From assembly GCF_029168945.1 (NCBI RefSeq), contig NC_083602.1, positions 8,801,850 to 8,865,849 of the forward strand: a stretch of 64,000 nt of DNA, written 5' to 3'. Numbering within the stretch: position 1 is the first letter of the stretch; each line of letters begins with the position of its first letter. This DNA is from Cannabis sativa (taxonomy: Eukaryota > Streptophyta > Magnoliopsida > Rosales > Cannabaceae). The position numbers and the translations under genes were made by a program. The notes below the pieces were generated by a model. That model was not told the origin of the DNA. It worked only from the letters and a program-made list of their open reading frames with translations, and made no database searches. Of the stretch, positions 22,529 through 34,500 are shown one piece after another.

Positions 22529-24424
22529 TGTTGGGTTTTATGCCCTAAATAAAACTCATTTCAATATAATCAGATTTACTTATTAATATAGATCAGAAAT
22601 AACATTTAATGTTGCATGGTTCACATGATTTATTTCATGATTATATGTACATAATGTATAAATTCATCTGAAACCCTTTCACATACTTGATCGTGGTTAT
22701 TGTGCTGTCAACACATTGGAAAGTAAACATGACTATGTGAATAAATTTTCCTAGATTTATCAGACATAGGGTTTTACTGATATGATAATCTACAACAGCG
22801 TTTACTTGCATTTGGAGAAATGCTATGTTCTTTCCAGAGCATTGGTTAAAGTAAAGCTCAGGTTGGATGCATGGAGTATGCATCGGAAGGGACCGATATT
22901 GAACTTTGACTTAGATTTATTAAACTTACCGTAATATCTATTCAAGTCAATATCGCCTAGTTGATCCTAGATCAAATGATCTTAATCCTGATATGATTAG
23001 GCTCAATCTCGAGAGGCTATTCATGTTCTTTGATTTGTTAGTTAAGCCTACTTTTAGGTCAGGGTGATACGTACATTTTGGGAACACGGTAGTGCAATTG
23101 AGTGGGAGCGCTATCATAAACATGGAATCTATAGCTTCTATCTGGCGAATAGTAAGCAAAGGATGATCTCCTTCGAGCTTGACCAAATGAACATAAATGG
23201 TGGAGTACTCATTTCACATAAGCTGAAATATCATTTATACGGGGTCAAGTGTTTTAAGGAATAAATACATTGTAGGGTGTAACGGTAATCTAATCCCTTT
23301 ACAGTGTAGATCATTCATATGGAGGATCATTGATCACATTAGGATTATAACAATGGATAACTAATGATGTATCTATATGGTGGAACATATAGAGCATTCT
23401 ATATAACTGAGACTGCAATTCTAAGTTCTATGCGTGGATTCAACGAAGAATTAATAAGTTAGTGAATTTTAGTGCTAAATTCTTGATATACTTATTGGAA
23501 GCTCGGTTATATAGACCCATGGTCCCCGCACTAGTTGAGATAATATTGCTTGTAAGACTCATGTAATTGGTTTTGATTAATCAATTATAGTTCTCAAATT
23601 AGACTATGTCTATTTGTGAATTTTTCACTAAGTAAGAGCGAAATTGTAAAGAAAGAGTTTTAGGGGCATATTTGTTAATTATGATACTTTGTATGGTTCA
23701 ATTAATAAATATGATAAATGACAATATTATTTAATAAGTATTTATATTTATTAAATAGTTAGAATTGGCATTTAAATGGTTGAATTAGAAAATTAGCGTT
23801 TTTGAGAAAGTCAGATGCAGAAAAGATAAAACTGCAAAATGGCAAAAAGTGAGGCCCAAATCCACTAGTATAGGGCCAGCCACTTTTATAGGAATTTACC
23901 TCTGATATTTTCATTATTTTATTGCCAAATAATTCAAACCTAACCCTAGTGGAATGCTATAAATAGATAGTGAAGGCTTCAGGAAAATTACACTTTTTTC
24001 TAACACTTTCTGAATAAGAAAAAACTGAGCCTTCTCTCTCCCTATCTTTGGCCGAACCCACTCTCTCTCTCTTCCTCATTGAGATTTCGAAATTCTTAGT
24101 GTATGAGTAGTGCCCACACACAGCAAGTGATACCTCAACCATAGTGAGGAAGATCGTGAAGAAAGACTTTCAGCAAGAAGGAGGTTTCAGCATCAAAGAT
24201 TCAGAGAAAGAGATCCAGGTTCAGATATTGATAATGCTCTGCTACAGAAAGGAATCAAGGGCTAGATATCTGAACGAAAGGAGTCATTATATTCCGCTGC
24301 ACCCAATGTAAGGTTTCCTAAACTTTATATGTGTTTATTTTATCGTTTTAGAAAGTTCATATTTAGGGTGTTAATCAACATACTTGTGAGTAGATCTAAG
24401 ATCCTGGTAAAATATTTTCCAACA
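22529..24424 (+). repeat. Copia-type LTR, plus orientation, complete
   Basis: From TGTTGGGTTTTATGCCC to ATATTTTCCAACA, 1896 bp, preceded by a polypurine tract, so a 3' LTR in structure. It is nearly identical to the copy at 31312-33208, with the same sequence on both flanks. Confidence 0.92.
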
Positions 24425-25061
24425 CCTAATCACTTAGAATAGCTGATAAACCATGGTTAACAGTTCTAGCTTTTCTTAAGATTTTGATTAGGTCATCCAT
24501 GAATCTAGTAATGATTTACATTAAGTACCCAACCATTACATCATTCTGAAATTGTATTACCATAGAAGGATTTAGGCAACGACTAGTAACTAATCATCAA
24601 TATGCAAATCGAAATTTCTGGGGAGGTAAGTTTGGATATAATTCAAAAATAAATTTAATGATCTTTGAACTGCATATTAACTAACTATTTCTCCACCCCT
24701 ATCAGTTCGCATGATCTTAACTACTTACCTTAATGGTTTTAACCATTTCTAGAAATTAATGAAATTTTTCAAACATTTCAAATTTCTTTGCATAAGGTAT
24801 AATCTAGAGTGATCGTTTTAAGAATACAACGAAAAACTCATATCCACCCCTGAATGTACATCCATCTGCGAATGAGATGAACTACTTTCAGTGGATATAG
24901 GCATATTAACTCTTTGCAGAGATTGATCTTTTCTAATCCACTATGAACAAGATACAAATGCCATAGATTAATAAAAAAAATGTGGTTGAGTCTTTTGATG
25001 TCTTAGGTATAGTTACATCAAAGAGTTCTTAGAATAGTGCAAGTGGATCCTTGTCACAGAG
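24425..25061 (-). pseudogene. Copia integrase fragment, minus orientation
   Basis: The complement of 29300-29940, read on the minus strand. It contains the degenerate integrase block whose plus-strand equivalent reads TDRGGE near 29655. It is also a near-identical direct copy of 33209-33846. It ends in CACAGA at 25061, where the sequence switches to plus-strand leader. Confidence 0.75.
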
Positions 25062-28000
25062 TTCTGGAATTATTTTTATTGGATAGTATGGAAAAAATTA
25101 AGCAAGTTACTTTTTTACAGAACTCAATTTCGATTTAATTTGAATTAGTTATGATTTTTTGAAGATTCGAAAAAAACGGAGCTGTGCTGAAATTTTCCTG
25201 CGATCGCGAAAACTGTCCGTACAGCTCACAATTTTTTCGTTTTTCTTCGTTTTTTCATGCTTTTTCATGGAATTAACTTCCGATTTTTTGTGTAGTTCTG
25301 TATTTATGTTATTACTATTCCTAATTCAATTCTAATTATCATTTTGAATTAATTTAATATTTTTTAAATTTAATTCAAGATATTAGTGTAATTTTAATTT
25401 GAAAATAGTTAGTATCTATCTTTTTTGCTTAATAATCTATCTTATTTTTAAATTTGATTATATCTTATCTTATTTTTAAATTTAAGGTCAGATTTTAATA
25501 TTTTAAATTAATTTTTTTTAAATAATTTGACCTTATTTAAATTTAAAATAAGATAACAATAATCATGTAATTTTAAATAGATGTAAGATATTTTGCTTAC
25601 TTTTAAATTTTGTTATTTTATTTATTTAAATTACATTTAAAATCTGAAAAAGATATTCATTTATCTTTTTTAATTTTTTATTTAATTTTTATTTATAAAA
25701 TAACATTTAATTTTTAAAAGTAGTTAGCAAATTTTAAAATGATATTTAGGTTGGTTGAAACCTAATTTTTCAAAATTGTAGGTTTAATTTTAAATTTAAT
25801 TTTTTTTTAAATTTCGAATTTTTCAAATTTTTTTTAAATTTTTCGAATTTTTTTTTATTATTTAATTAATAATTTTCGAAATTAATAATTTAATTTAAAA
25901 ATTAAATAAATCCTACATCCAACTATCCAGCTAACCTTGTTGCAGGAGTATGTGTTTTAGCTTATGTGTAAGTTTTCAAAACCTATTATTACTTGATTGC
26001 AAATAGCCATGGTTACTTTTTGCCAGATCTAATGATCTGATGGCTCCCTTGGTCAAGATAATAATTTGTAGCAGGTATATTTACAATCTTCTTTCATCTG
26101 TGTATGACCTAGCAACATGATAGGACCCATCCAAAGTGTGCCTGTGTGAGCCTATGTGTTTAATTTTATTATAGATGCATATAGGTTGCTGTTGCTAAAA
26201 TAAATTATCATAGTTCTTGATAGAATTTATTTAGGCCCATTTAGTTTTTGGGCCTATTCAATTAATAACAGTTGTTCTTATTAAGGTTAAATTCCTCTCT
26301 TTTGGGCCTTGTGTGAGAGTTGGGAGCCATAGTAGTGGGTACGACATACTGAACCCAGCACCCCCTCACATGAACCACCCCAATTGTGAAGGCCCATTTG
26401 CCTTATTTAAATAACTGTACTAGGTTAATTAAACTAGTTTAACCTAATAAAATTGATTAGCAACATAATTAATTTCATTTATTTTGAAATTAATTTAAGA
26501 AAATTATAGTTTAAAGAATTTTTTATTCTAAGCTAAACTATATGTATTTTGTTGTATTTAATTAAATATAGAATTATAATCATCTAGATTCTTTCTGGAG
26601 CTTAATTTAAATTTTTCATTAAATATTCCTATTTAAGTTGATATTTAGTTATCTTCAACTAACCAACTTAAATCTGAATATCTTTTGGATTTAAAATTTC
26701 AAAATTAAGTTGAGGAATTTTAGGCATTGGTTATTAAGATTCTTTATATATTTTTTAAGTTAATATCTTTTCGAATATTAACTTAAAATGGAATATTTTA
26801 GATATTTTTTAAGTTAATATCTTTTCGAATATTAACTTAAAATGGAATATTTTCAAATTAAGTGGTTACAACTTAATTTTTGAAATTTAATTAAATTTAA
26901 ATTTGAAAAATATTAGGTTCTAGATTTTTTCTAATACAACCTAAATTAGATATTTTTTCAAATTTTGTGGAAAAGATACTTAGTCAAATAAGATATTTTC
27001 TAGATAGTTATTTCTAGACTACTTATTATTTCTAATATTTAAAAGGAAAATATTATAAATTGTGAAATTTATTATTTATATAATTAATTTTGGTACAATT
27101 TATTTTAAGTATATTTTTCCTAGTATTAAACTAGAGATTAATAATTAAGCCTTCTCTACACTTAATTATTTATTTCTTGAATTTAATTAACTTGAAAATT
27201 AAATATCTAAGTTGATTCTCATCATCATACTTAAATATTTCTTTTTCATGACACTTAATTAAATAGAAAATTCTTTTTAGTTGAAATTTATTTTTTCAAC
27301 TAAATTTAAATAATTTTCAAAATATATTTTTTCTTTATTTTATTAATCAAATTTCGAAATTGCATTTCTTAAATGTTGGAATTTTGAATTTTATTTGAAA
27401 AATAGATTAATGTTGTAAATTATTTATTTTAATTTTGGACCAACTTAAATCAATAATTTTTCATTTAATGATTAATTAAAATAAATTGAATTAAAGTATA
27501 TTATTAGAAATTGAATTAATTAGTCAAAGGAAAATCTAGATAGATGATATTTTTGCTTGAAGTATTTTTCTAGTGTATTTAATTAAATAGAAAATTAATA
27601 TTTAAGTTGATTTTCATCATCATACTTAAATATTTGAAATTTTTCTTATATATTTAATTAAATAGGAAAATTATATTTTTTGTTGTAAATTAATTTTATT
27701 AATTAATTTTGGGCCAACATTAAATTAGAATAATTTTTCCAGGATTAATTTTTTATTTTAACATGCATTTTCGAAAATTGTGTCCTAGAATACTTTAATT
27801 TTTCGAAATGCAATATATATTTATAGAAAATTAAATTTGAGTTGTAAATTAATTTAAATTAATTTTGTAACAACTTAAATTGAATATTTTTCTAAATATT
27901 TATTGGAAATTATTACTAAGATGGAAATAATTCATGTTATTTTCATATCCATCTAAGTAAAATTTATAAATATTAAATTAAAATTTATATTTAGAATTTT

Positions 28001-28650
28001 TCATTCTAAATTGGAAATTTTAAATAAATATATATTTAAAATAAATAAATTAAATAAAGAGAATCAAAGAAAATACAACTCACTTTAAATAATGAGCTTG
28101 ATTATTATTAAGATATTCGATCTCCATTGTTGGTCTTACAAAAGTTAAATGTTTTCAATATAACCTCGAGACGCTAGACTTCGTCCCCTTATGGATGGTT
28201 ATTCATTGAACGCATTTAACACCGTAAGATTTCATTTGATAAGTGTTTTGTGAGTTTTCGTCTCTATTTAGACTCTCCCCTACGGTGACTACTTAGAGAT
28301 AAACTCATAAAACATGAAACAATGGTGGAAGCTCATAAAATAAGAATAACCTTGACTCTCGCCTACCGGGACAACGTTGGGTTCTTATTTTGATCGAATA
28401 AAAGGTTGCTAAAATGGTTCCTATTTTAGATGAGCTGACAACTCTATTCAATAAATGATACTTTGACTCTCGTCTACCGGGACACTGTATCAGTTTGTTG
28501 AAAACCTTGGAAATTATTTAGGATTGTATGTTTTAGTATTTTCACTAGTCATTCCTACTTGCTATGTGTTTATAATTTCTGAATTGTGTATGAATTTATA
28601 TTGAACCATGTTATTTTCTGTTATTAAGTTGTAGTTTAATTTCGAATCTT
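25062..28650 (+). other. Copia-3 long AT-rich leader (plus)
   Basis: This is the same leader type as at 54574, starting about 150 bases downstream of where the primer binding site should be. The 5' LTR, primer site and first leader bases are missing. Landmarks: a short GC island (25176-25232), TTTTGGGCCTTGTGTGAGAG (26299), TACGACATACTGAACCCA (26340), CTCGAGACG (28165) and two CTCGCCTACCGGGACA-like motifs (28358, 28468). No plausible ORF occurs. Its complement lies at 34500-38135. Confidence 0.7.
26751..26857 (+). repeat. 54-bp tandem duplication with hairpin
   Basis: Two direct copies of a 54-bp unit. Each contains the inverted repeat AAGTTAATAT - TTTTC - ATATTAACTT. The complementary duplication is seen at about 36325-36425 in the minus-strand copy. 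Confidence 0.85.
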
Positions 28651-30360
28651 CATTGTTGGTCTAACATGTTTGTTTTTCTAATGAGATAAATCCCTAATGG
28701 ATTTTCACCATTAGACATACATAATAGTGTAAGATCTCGAAAGATAAATATTGTATATGCAACATCTAGCTGTTCATCAATTGATGACACCTTAGACTAG
28801 TATTTTTACAATATGAAACAAGAAGATTACATAAATAAGATTACTTTGTCTTTCGCTAATCAAAGCATCGTTGGATTCTTATTTATAAACGAAATTATCC
28901 TAATTCCTCTTAGCTTATTCATTTCGAATTAGCTCAATAATATCTCATTGGATGAATGGTCTATAAATCATTTCATGTCATTATATTTTCTCTTAAGAAA
29001 TTAAATGACGCATATGATTATAATCCCGAAATTCTATTCCCAATTGATATAAATCCTCAATCTTAGAAATCTCCTACTTGTATGGGCAAATCTGACTTAG
29101 AGTTTGTATTAGTAGTGCTGGTCCAAGATAGAATTACTCATTATATTTGGTATAAATTTAAGTGTTTGACTTTAATTTTAGATTCCAAATAGAAATTTTC
29201 TTATATTTCTAATTCCAGAATACAATACAGTTACACTGTCTCAAGTGTTTAATATCCATCTTCTATTAATGGATTAAAACAGTATGGAATATGAGTTAGG
29301 TATTGTGTGACCAAGATCCACTTGCAGTATTCTAAGAACTCTTTGATGTAACTAAACCTATGTCATCAATAGACACTACAACATTTTTTTTAATCTATGG
29401 CATTTGTATCTTGTTCATAGTGGATTTGACAAGATCAATCTCTGCAAAGAGTTAATATGCCTATATCCACTGAAAGTAGTTCATCTCATTCGCAGATGGA
29501 TGTACATTCAGGGGTGGATATGAGTTTTTCGTTGTATTCTTAAAACGATAACTCTAGATTATACCTTTTAGCAAAGAAATTTGAAATGTTTGAAAAATAT
29601 CATTAATTTCTAGCAATGGTTAAAACCATTACGGTAAGTGGTTAAAGATCTTGCGAACTGATAGGGGTGGAGAAATAGTTAGTAGATATGCAGTTCTAAG
29701 ATCATTAAATCGTTTTTTGAATTATATCCAAACTTACCTCCCCAGAAATTTCGAGTTGCATGTTGATGATTAGTTACTAGTCGTTGCCTAATTCCTTCTA
29801 TTATAATACAATTTCAGAATGATGTAATGGTTGTATACTTAATGTAAATCATTACTAGATTCATGGATGACCTAATCAAAATCTTAAGAAAAGTTAGAAC
29901 TGTTAACCATGGTTTGTTAGCTATTCTAAGTGATTAGGGGTGGACCATCCCATTGTCAATAGATAAGAAAGTGTTTGTTCAAACAAATACTACTTTTCTA
30001 AGATAATGACTAAGTCTGAAAAAAAGTAGCAAATAAAGGAGATATTTAATTCTTGATTCCAAAAGTGTTCTATCATCTTATTTGATATATGATGATCCCA
30101 CTGCCTCTGTTGTCTTGTCACAATCTAAGAGATCAATACCATTTAGTCTTCTTAGACATAATTCACGGTACCTTGTCGTAGTGGGAGAGTTTCTAGGAAC
30201 TCACCTTCTTATGACATGGGAGACACTAGTGATTAAAATCCATTGTGAGTTTAAACAAGTAATAGATTGTGCAGATAAGAAACTAAGAAGAAAGCCAATA
30301 GAACTATGGTTTAATCCATTCACATGGAGTAACCTTAAGTTTTCTATTACAAGGACATAA
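28651..30360 (+). pseudogene. Copia-3 gag/integrase remnant
   Basis: This is internal Copia coding sequence too damaged for a continuous frame. The gag-pre-integrase/integrase region is recognisable at 29380-29700 (GGCATTTGTATC..., then TDRGGE-type wording near 29655). A 92-codon open frame at 30082-30360 (begins MIYDDPTASVVLSQSKRS) lies where the linker between integrase and RT would be; I recognise no domain in it. The zinc knuckle and protease are not visible, so part of gag/protease is deleted or decayed. The segment 29300-29940 recurs inverted at 24425 and 33209. Confidence 0.65.
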
Positions 30361-31311
30361 AAGGAAATTTACGTTTATAAGTCTATTCAATGGACTTAAC
30401 AAAGCTTCCTATTCCTAGTATTATAGGTTTGAGTTTATCTAAACCTATGCCTTGTGGTATACCTGGTAATTACTTACTCTAATGCAAGCAACTTATTTTA
30501 GTAAGATGCTGAAGCATTTTCTTTCTAATGGCAATCTATAGAGGCTTCACAACTTCTTAGGTATAGATTTTATTTATCTAAGGAAAAGTCTCAACTATTC
30601 CAGAAAAGATAAAGCCATGAAAGAATTCCTTAAATCAACAGTGAGAGGTCTTAGATATGCTTTTGTATGCCTTAGACCAGACACCTGCTGTTGAGTGGGA
30701 GTAATGAGTAGGTATCAGATTAATCCAGGAGAAGAACATTGGAAGACAATCAAGTAAATCTTAAGATAAAGAAGAGGAACTATATGTTAGTCTATAAGGG
30801 TGTGTTTAAAACTCTTAGACTACACCATATCAGATTTCGAAATTTGCCTTTGTGCTAGAAAATCTTTCTGATAAGATGGTGATTACTCTGGGGGTGGAAT
30901 AGTGATTTTGGAGAAGTGTAAAAACCTATCTGAAGTCTCTAGGTCTACCAGAGAGAGACTGAATGTTAAAGCTGCAGGAAAGGTACTTATTCAGTCTAAG
31001 AAAAGTTCTATACATTTTTGGCATCATTCCAAATTGCCTTAAACTACTAGTGTTAATTTCCTGATTAACCAAAAGTAGTTGCCAAAGGTATAGAATCTAG
31101 TATCCCAAGAGAGTAGACATATAGAGAGGAATTTCACATTATCAATGATTTTGTGATTAAGGAAGAGTAATGGTGGAGAAAAGGTTGTGTTTAATTCAAC
31201 CTTTCAGATCCTATTACGAGGAGTTTACTACTACTACACTTGATTTGTATATCGAGGTGTTGAGATTATTTGAAATGCACTTTTTATTTTATATTAGTGC
31301 AAGTGGGAGTT
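30361..31311 (+). pseudogene. Copia-3 reverse transcriptase/RNase H remnant and polypurine tract
   Basis: The middle RT region is visible in broken frames near 30400-30620 (SYS, KAMKEFLKSTVRGLRYAF). It is followed by stop-rich sequence and the tract AAGTGGGAG at 31301-31309, which directly precedes the LTR. From about 30613 it duplicates 21834-22528. Confidence 0.7.
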
Positions 31312-33208
31312 TGTTGGGTTTTATGCCCTAAATAAAACTCATTTCAATATAATCAGATTTACTTATTAATATAGATAAGAAATAACATTTAATGTTGCAT
31401 GGTTCACATGATTTATTTCATGATTATATGTACATAATGTATAAATTCATCTGAAACCCTTTTCACATACTTGATACTGTTTATTGTGCTGTCAACACAT
31501 TGGAAAGTAAACATGACTATGTGAATAAATTTTCCTAGATTTATCAGACATAGGGTTTTACTGATATGATAATCTACAACAGCGTTTACTTGCATTTGGA
31601 GAAATGCTATGTTCTTTCCAGAGCATTGGTTAAAGTAAAGCTCAGGTTGGATGCATGGAGTATGCATCGGAAGGGACCGATATTGAACTTTGACTTAGAT
31701 TTATTAAACTTACCGTAATATCTATTCACGTCAATATCGCCTTGTTGATACTAGATCAAATGATCTTAATCCTGATATGATTAGGCTCAATCTCGAGAGG
31801 CTATTCATGTTCTTTGATTTGTTAGTTAAGCCTACTTTTAGGTCAGGGTGATACGTACATTTTGGGAACACGGTAGTGCAATTGAGTGGGAGCACTATCA
31901 TAAACATGGAATCTATAGCTTTTATCTGGCGAATAGTAAGCAAAGGATGATCTCCTTCGAGCTTGACCAAACGAACATAAGTGGTGGAGTACTCATTTCA
32001 CATAAGCTGAAATATCATTTATACGGGGTCAAGTGTTTTAAGGAATAAATACATTGTAGGGTGTAACGGTAATCTAATCCCTTTACAGTGTAGATCATTC
32101 ATATAGAGGATCATTGATCACATTAGGATTATAACAATGGATAACTAATGATGTATCTATATGGTGGAACATATAGAGCATTCTATATAACTGAGAGTGC
32201 AATTCTAAGTTCTATGCGTGGATTCAACAAAGAATTAATAAGTTAGTGAATTTTAGTGCTAAATTCTTGATATACTTATTGGAAGCTCGGTTATATAGAC
32301 CCATGGTCCCCGCACTAGTTGAGATAATATTGCTTGTAAGACTCATGTAATTGGTTTTGATTAATCAATTATAATTCTCAAATTAGACTATGTCTATTTG
32401 TGAATTTTTCACTAAGTAAGAGCGAAATTGTAAAGAAAGAGTTTTAGGGGCATATTTGTTAATTATGATACTTTGTATGGTTCAATTAATAAATATGATA
32501 AATGACAATATTATTTAATAAGTTTTTATAGTTATTAAATAGTTAGAATTGGCATTTAAATGGTTGAATTAGAAAATTGGCGTTTTTGAGAAAATCAGAT
32601 GCAGAAAAGATAAAACTGCAAAATTGCAAAAAGTGAGGCCCAAATCCACTAGTATAGGGCCAGCCTTTTTTATAGGAATTTACCTCTGATATTTTCATTA
32701 TTTTATTGCCAAATAATTCAAACCTAACCCTAGTGGAATGCTATAAATAGATAGTGAAGGCTTCAGGAATATTACACTTTTTTCTGACACTTTCTGAATC
32801 AGAAAAAACTGAGCCTTCTCTCTCCCTATCTTTGGCCGAACCCACTCTCTCTCTCTTCCTCATTGAGATTTCGAAATTCTTAGTGTATGAGTAGTTCCCA
32901 CACACAGCAAGTGATACCTCAACCATAGTGAGGAAGATCGTGAACAAAGACTTTCAGCAAGAAAGAGGTTTCAGCATCAAAGATTCAGAGAAAGAGATCC
33001 AGGTTCAGATATTGATAATGCTCTGCTACAGAAAGGAATCAAGGGCTAGATATCTGAACGGAAGGAGTCATTATATTCCGCTGCACCCAATGTAAGGTTT
33101 CCTAAACTTTATATGTGTTTATTTCATCGTTTTAGAAAGTTCATATTTAGGGTGTTCATCAACATACTTGTGAGTAGATCTAAGATCCTGGTAAAATATT
33201 TTCCAACA
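31312..33208 (+). repeat. Copia-3 3' LTR, complete
   Basis: TGTTGGGTTTTATGCC to TATTTTCCAACA, 1897 bp, with a polypurine tract on its left. It is nearly identical to 22529-24424. On the right it abuts minus-strand integrase sequence at CCTAATCAC; the uninterrupted version of that site reads GTGATTAGGGGTGG at 29930. Confidence 0.92.
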
Positions 33209-34500
33209 CCTAATCACTTAGAATAGCTAATAAACCATGGTTAACAGTTCTAGCTTTTCTTAAGATTTTGATTAGGTCATCCATGAATCTAGTAATGATT
33301 TACATTAAGTACCCAACCATTACATCATTCTGAAATTGTATTACCATAGAAGGATTTAGGCAACGACTAGTAACTAATCATCAATATGCAAATCGAAATT
33401 TCTGGGGAGGTAAGTTTAGATATAATTCAAAAATCAATTTAATGATCTTTGAACTGCATATCTACTAACTATTTCTCCACCCCTATCAGTTCGCAAGATC
33501 TTTAACTTCTTACCTTAATGGTTTTAACCATTTCTAGAAATTAATGACATTTTTCAAACATTTCAAATTTCTTTGCATAAGGTATAATCTAGAGTGATCG
33601 TTTTAAGAATACAACGAAAAACTCATATCCACCCCTGAATGTACATCCATCTGCGAATGAGATGAACTACTTTCAGTGGATATAGGCATATTAAGTCTTT
33701 GCAGAGATTGATCTTTTCTAATCCACTATGAACAAGATACAAATGCCATAGATTAATAAAAAAAATGTGGTTGAGTCTTTTGATGTCTTAGGTATAGTTA
33801 CATCAAAGAGTTCTTAGAATAGTGCAAGTGGATCCTTGTCACAGAATGCTAAACTCATATTCCATACAGTTTGAATCCATTAATAGAAGATGGATATTAA
33901 ACACTTGAAAGTGTAACTGTATTGTATTCTGGAATTAAAAATATAAGAAAATTTCTGTTTGGATTCTAAAATTAAAGTCAAAGACTTAATTTATACCAAA
34001 TAAAATGAGTAATTCTATCTTGGACCACCACTACTAATTTAACTCTAAGTCTGATTTGCCAATCAAGTAGGAGATTTCTATGATTGAGGATTTATATCAG
34101 TTGGGAATAGAATTTCGGGATTATAATCATATGCGTCATTTAATTTCTTAAGAGAAATATAGAATGACATGAAATGATTTATAGACCATTCATCCAATGA
34201 TATGTTATTGAGCTAATTTGAAATGAATAAGCTAAGAGGAATTAGGATAATTTCGTTATTTAAATAAGAATCCAACGATGTTCCGATTAACGCGAGTCAA
34301 AGTAATCTTATTATGTAATCTTCTTGTTTCATATTGTAAAAAATACTAGTCTAAGGTGTCATCAATTGATGAACACCTAGATGTTCATATACAATATTTA
34401 TCTTTCGAGATCTAACATTATTATGTATGTCTAATGGTGAAAATCCATTAGGGATTTATCTCATTAGAAAAACAAACATGTTAGACCAACATTGAAGATT
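33209..34500 (-). pseudogene. Copia-4 integrase/gag remnant, minus orientation
   Basis: The complement of 28650-29940: decayed integrase and upstream coding sequence of a minus-strand Copia copy. There are no continuous reading frames. It joins without a break to the leader at 34500-38277. Confidence 0.7.

Noticed and set aside
30082..30360. 92-codon frame as a separate gene
   Set aside because: It lies inside Copia-3 between integrase and RT remnants, in the element's orientation, and is best explained as decayed polyprotein linker.
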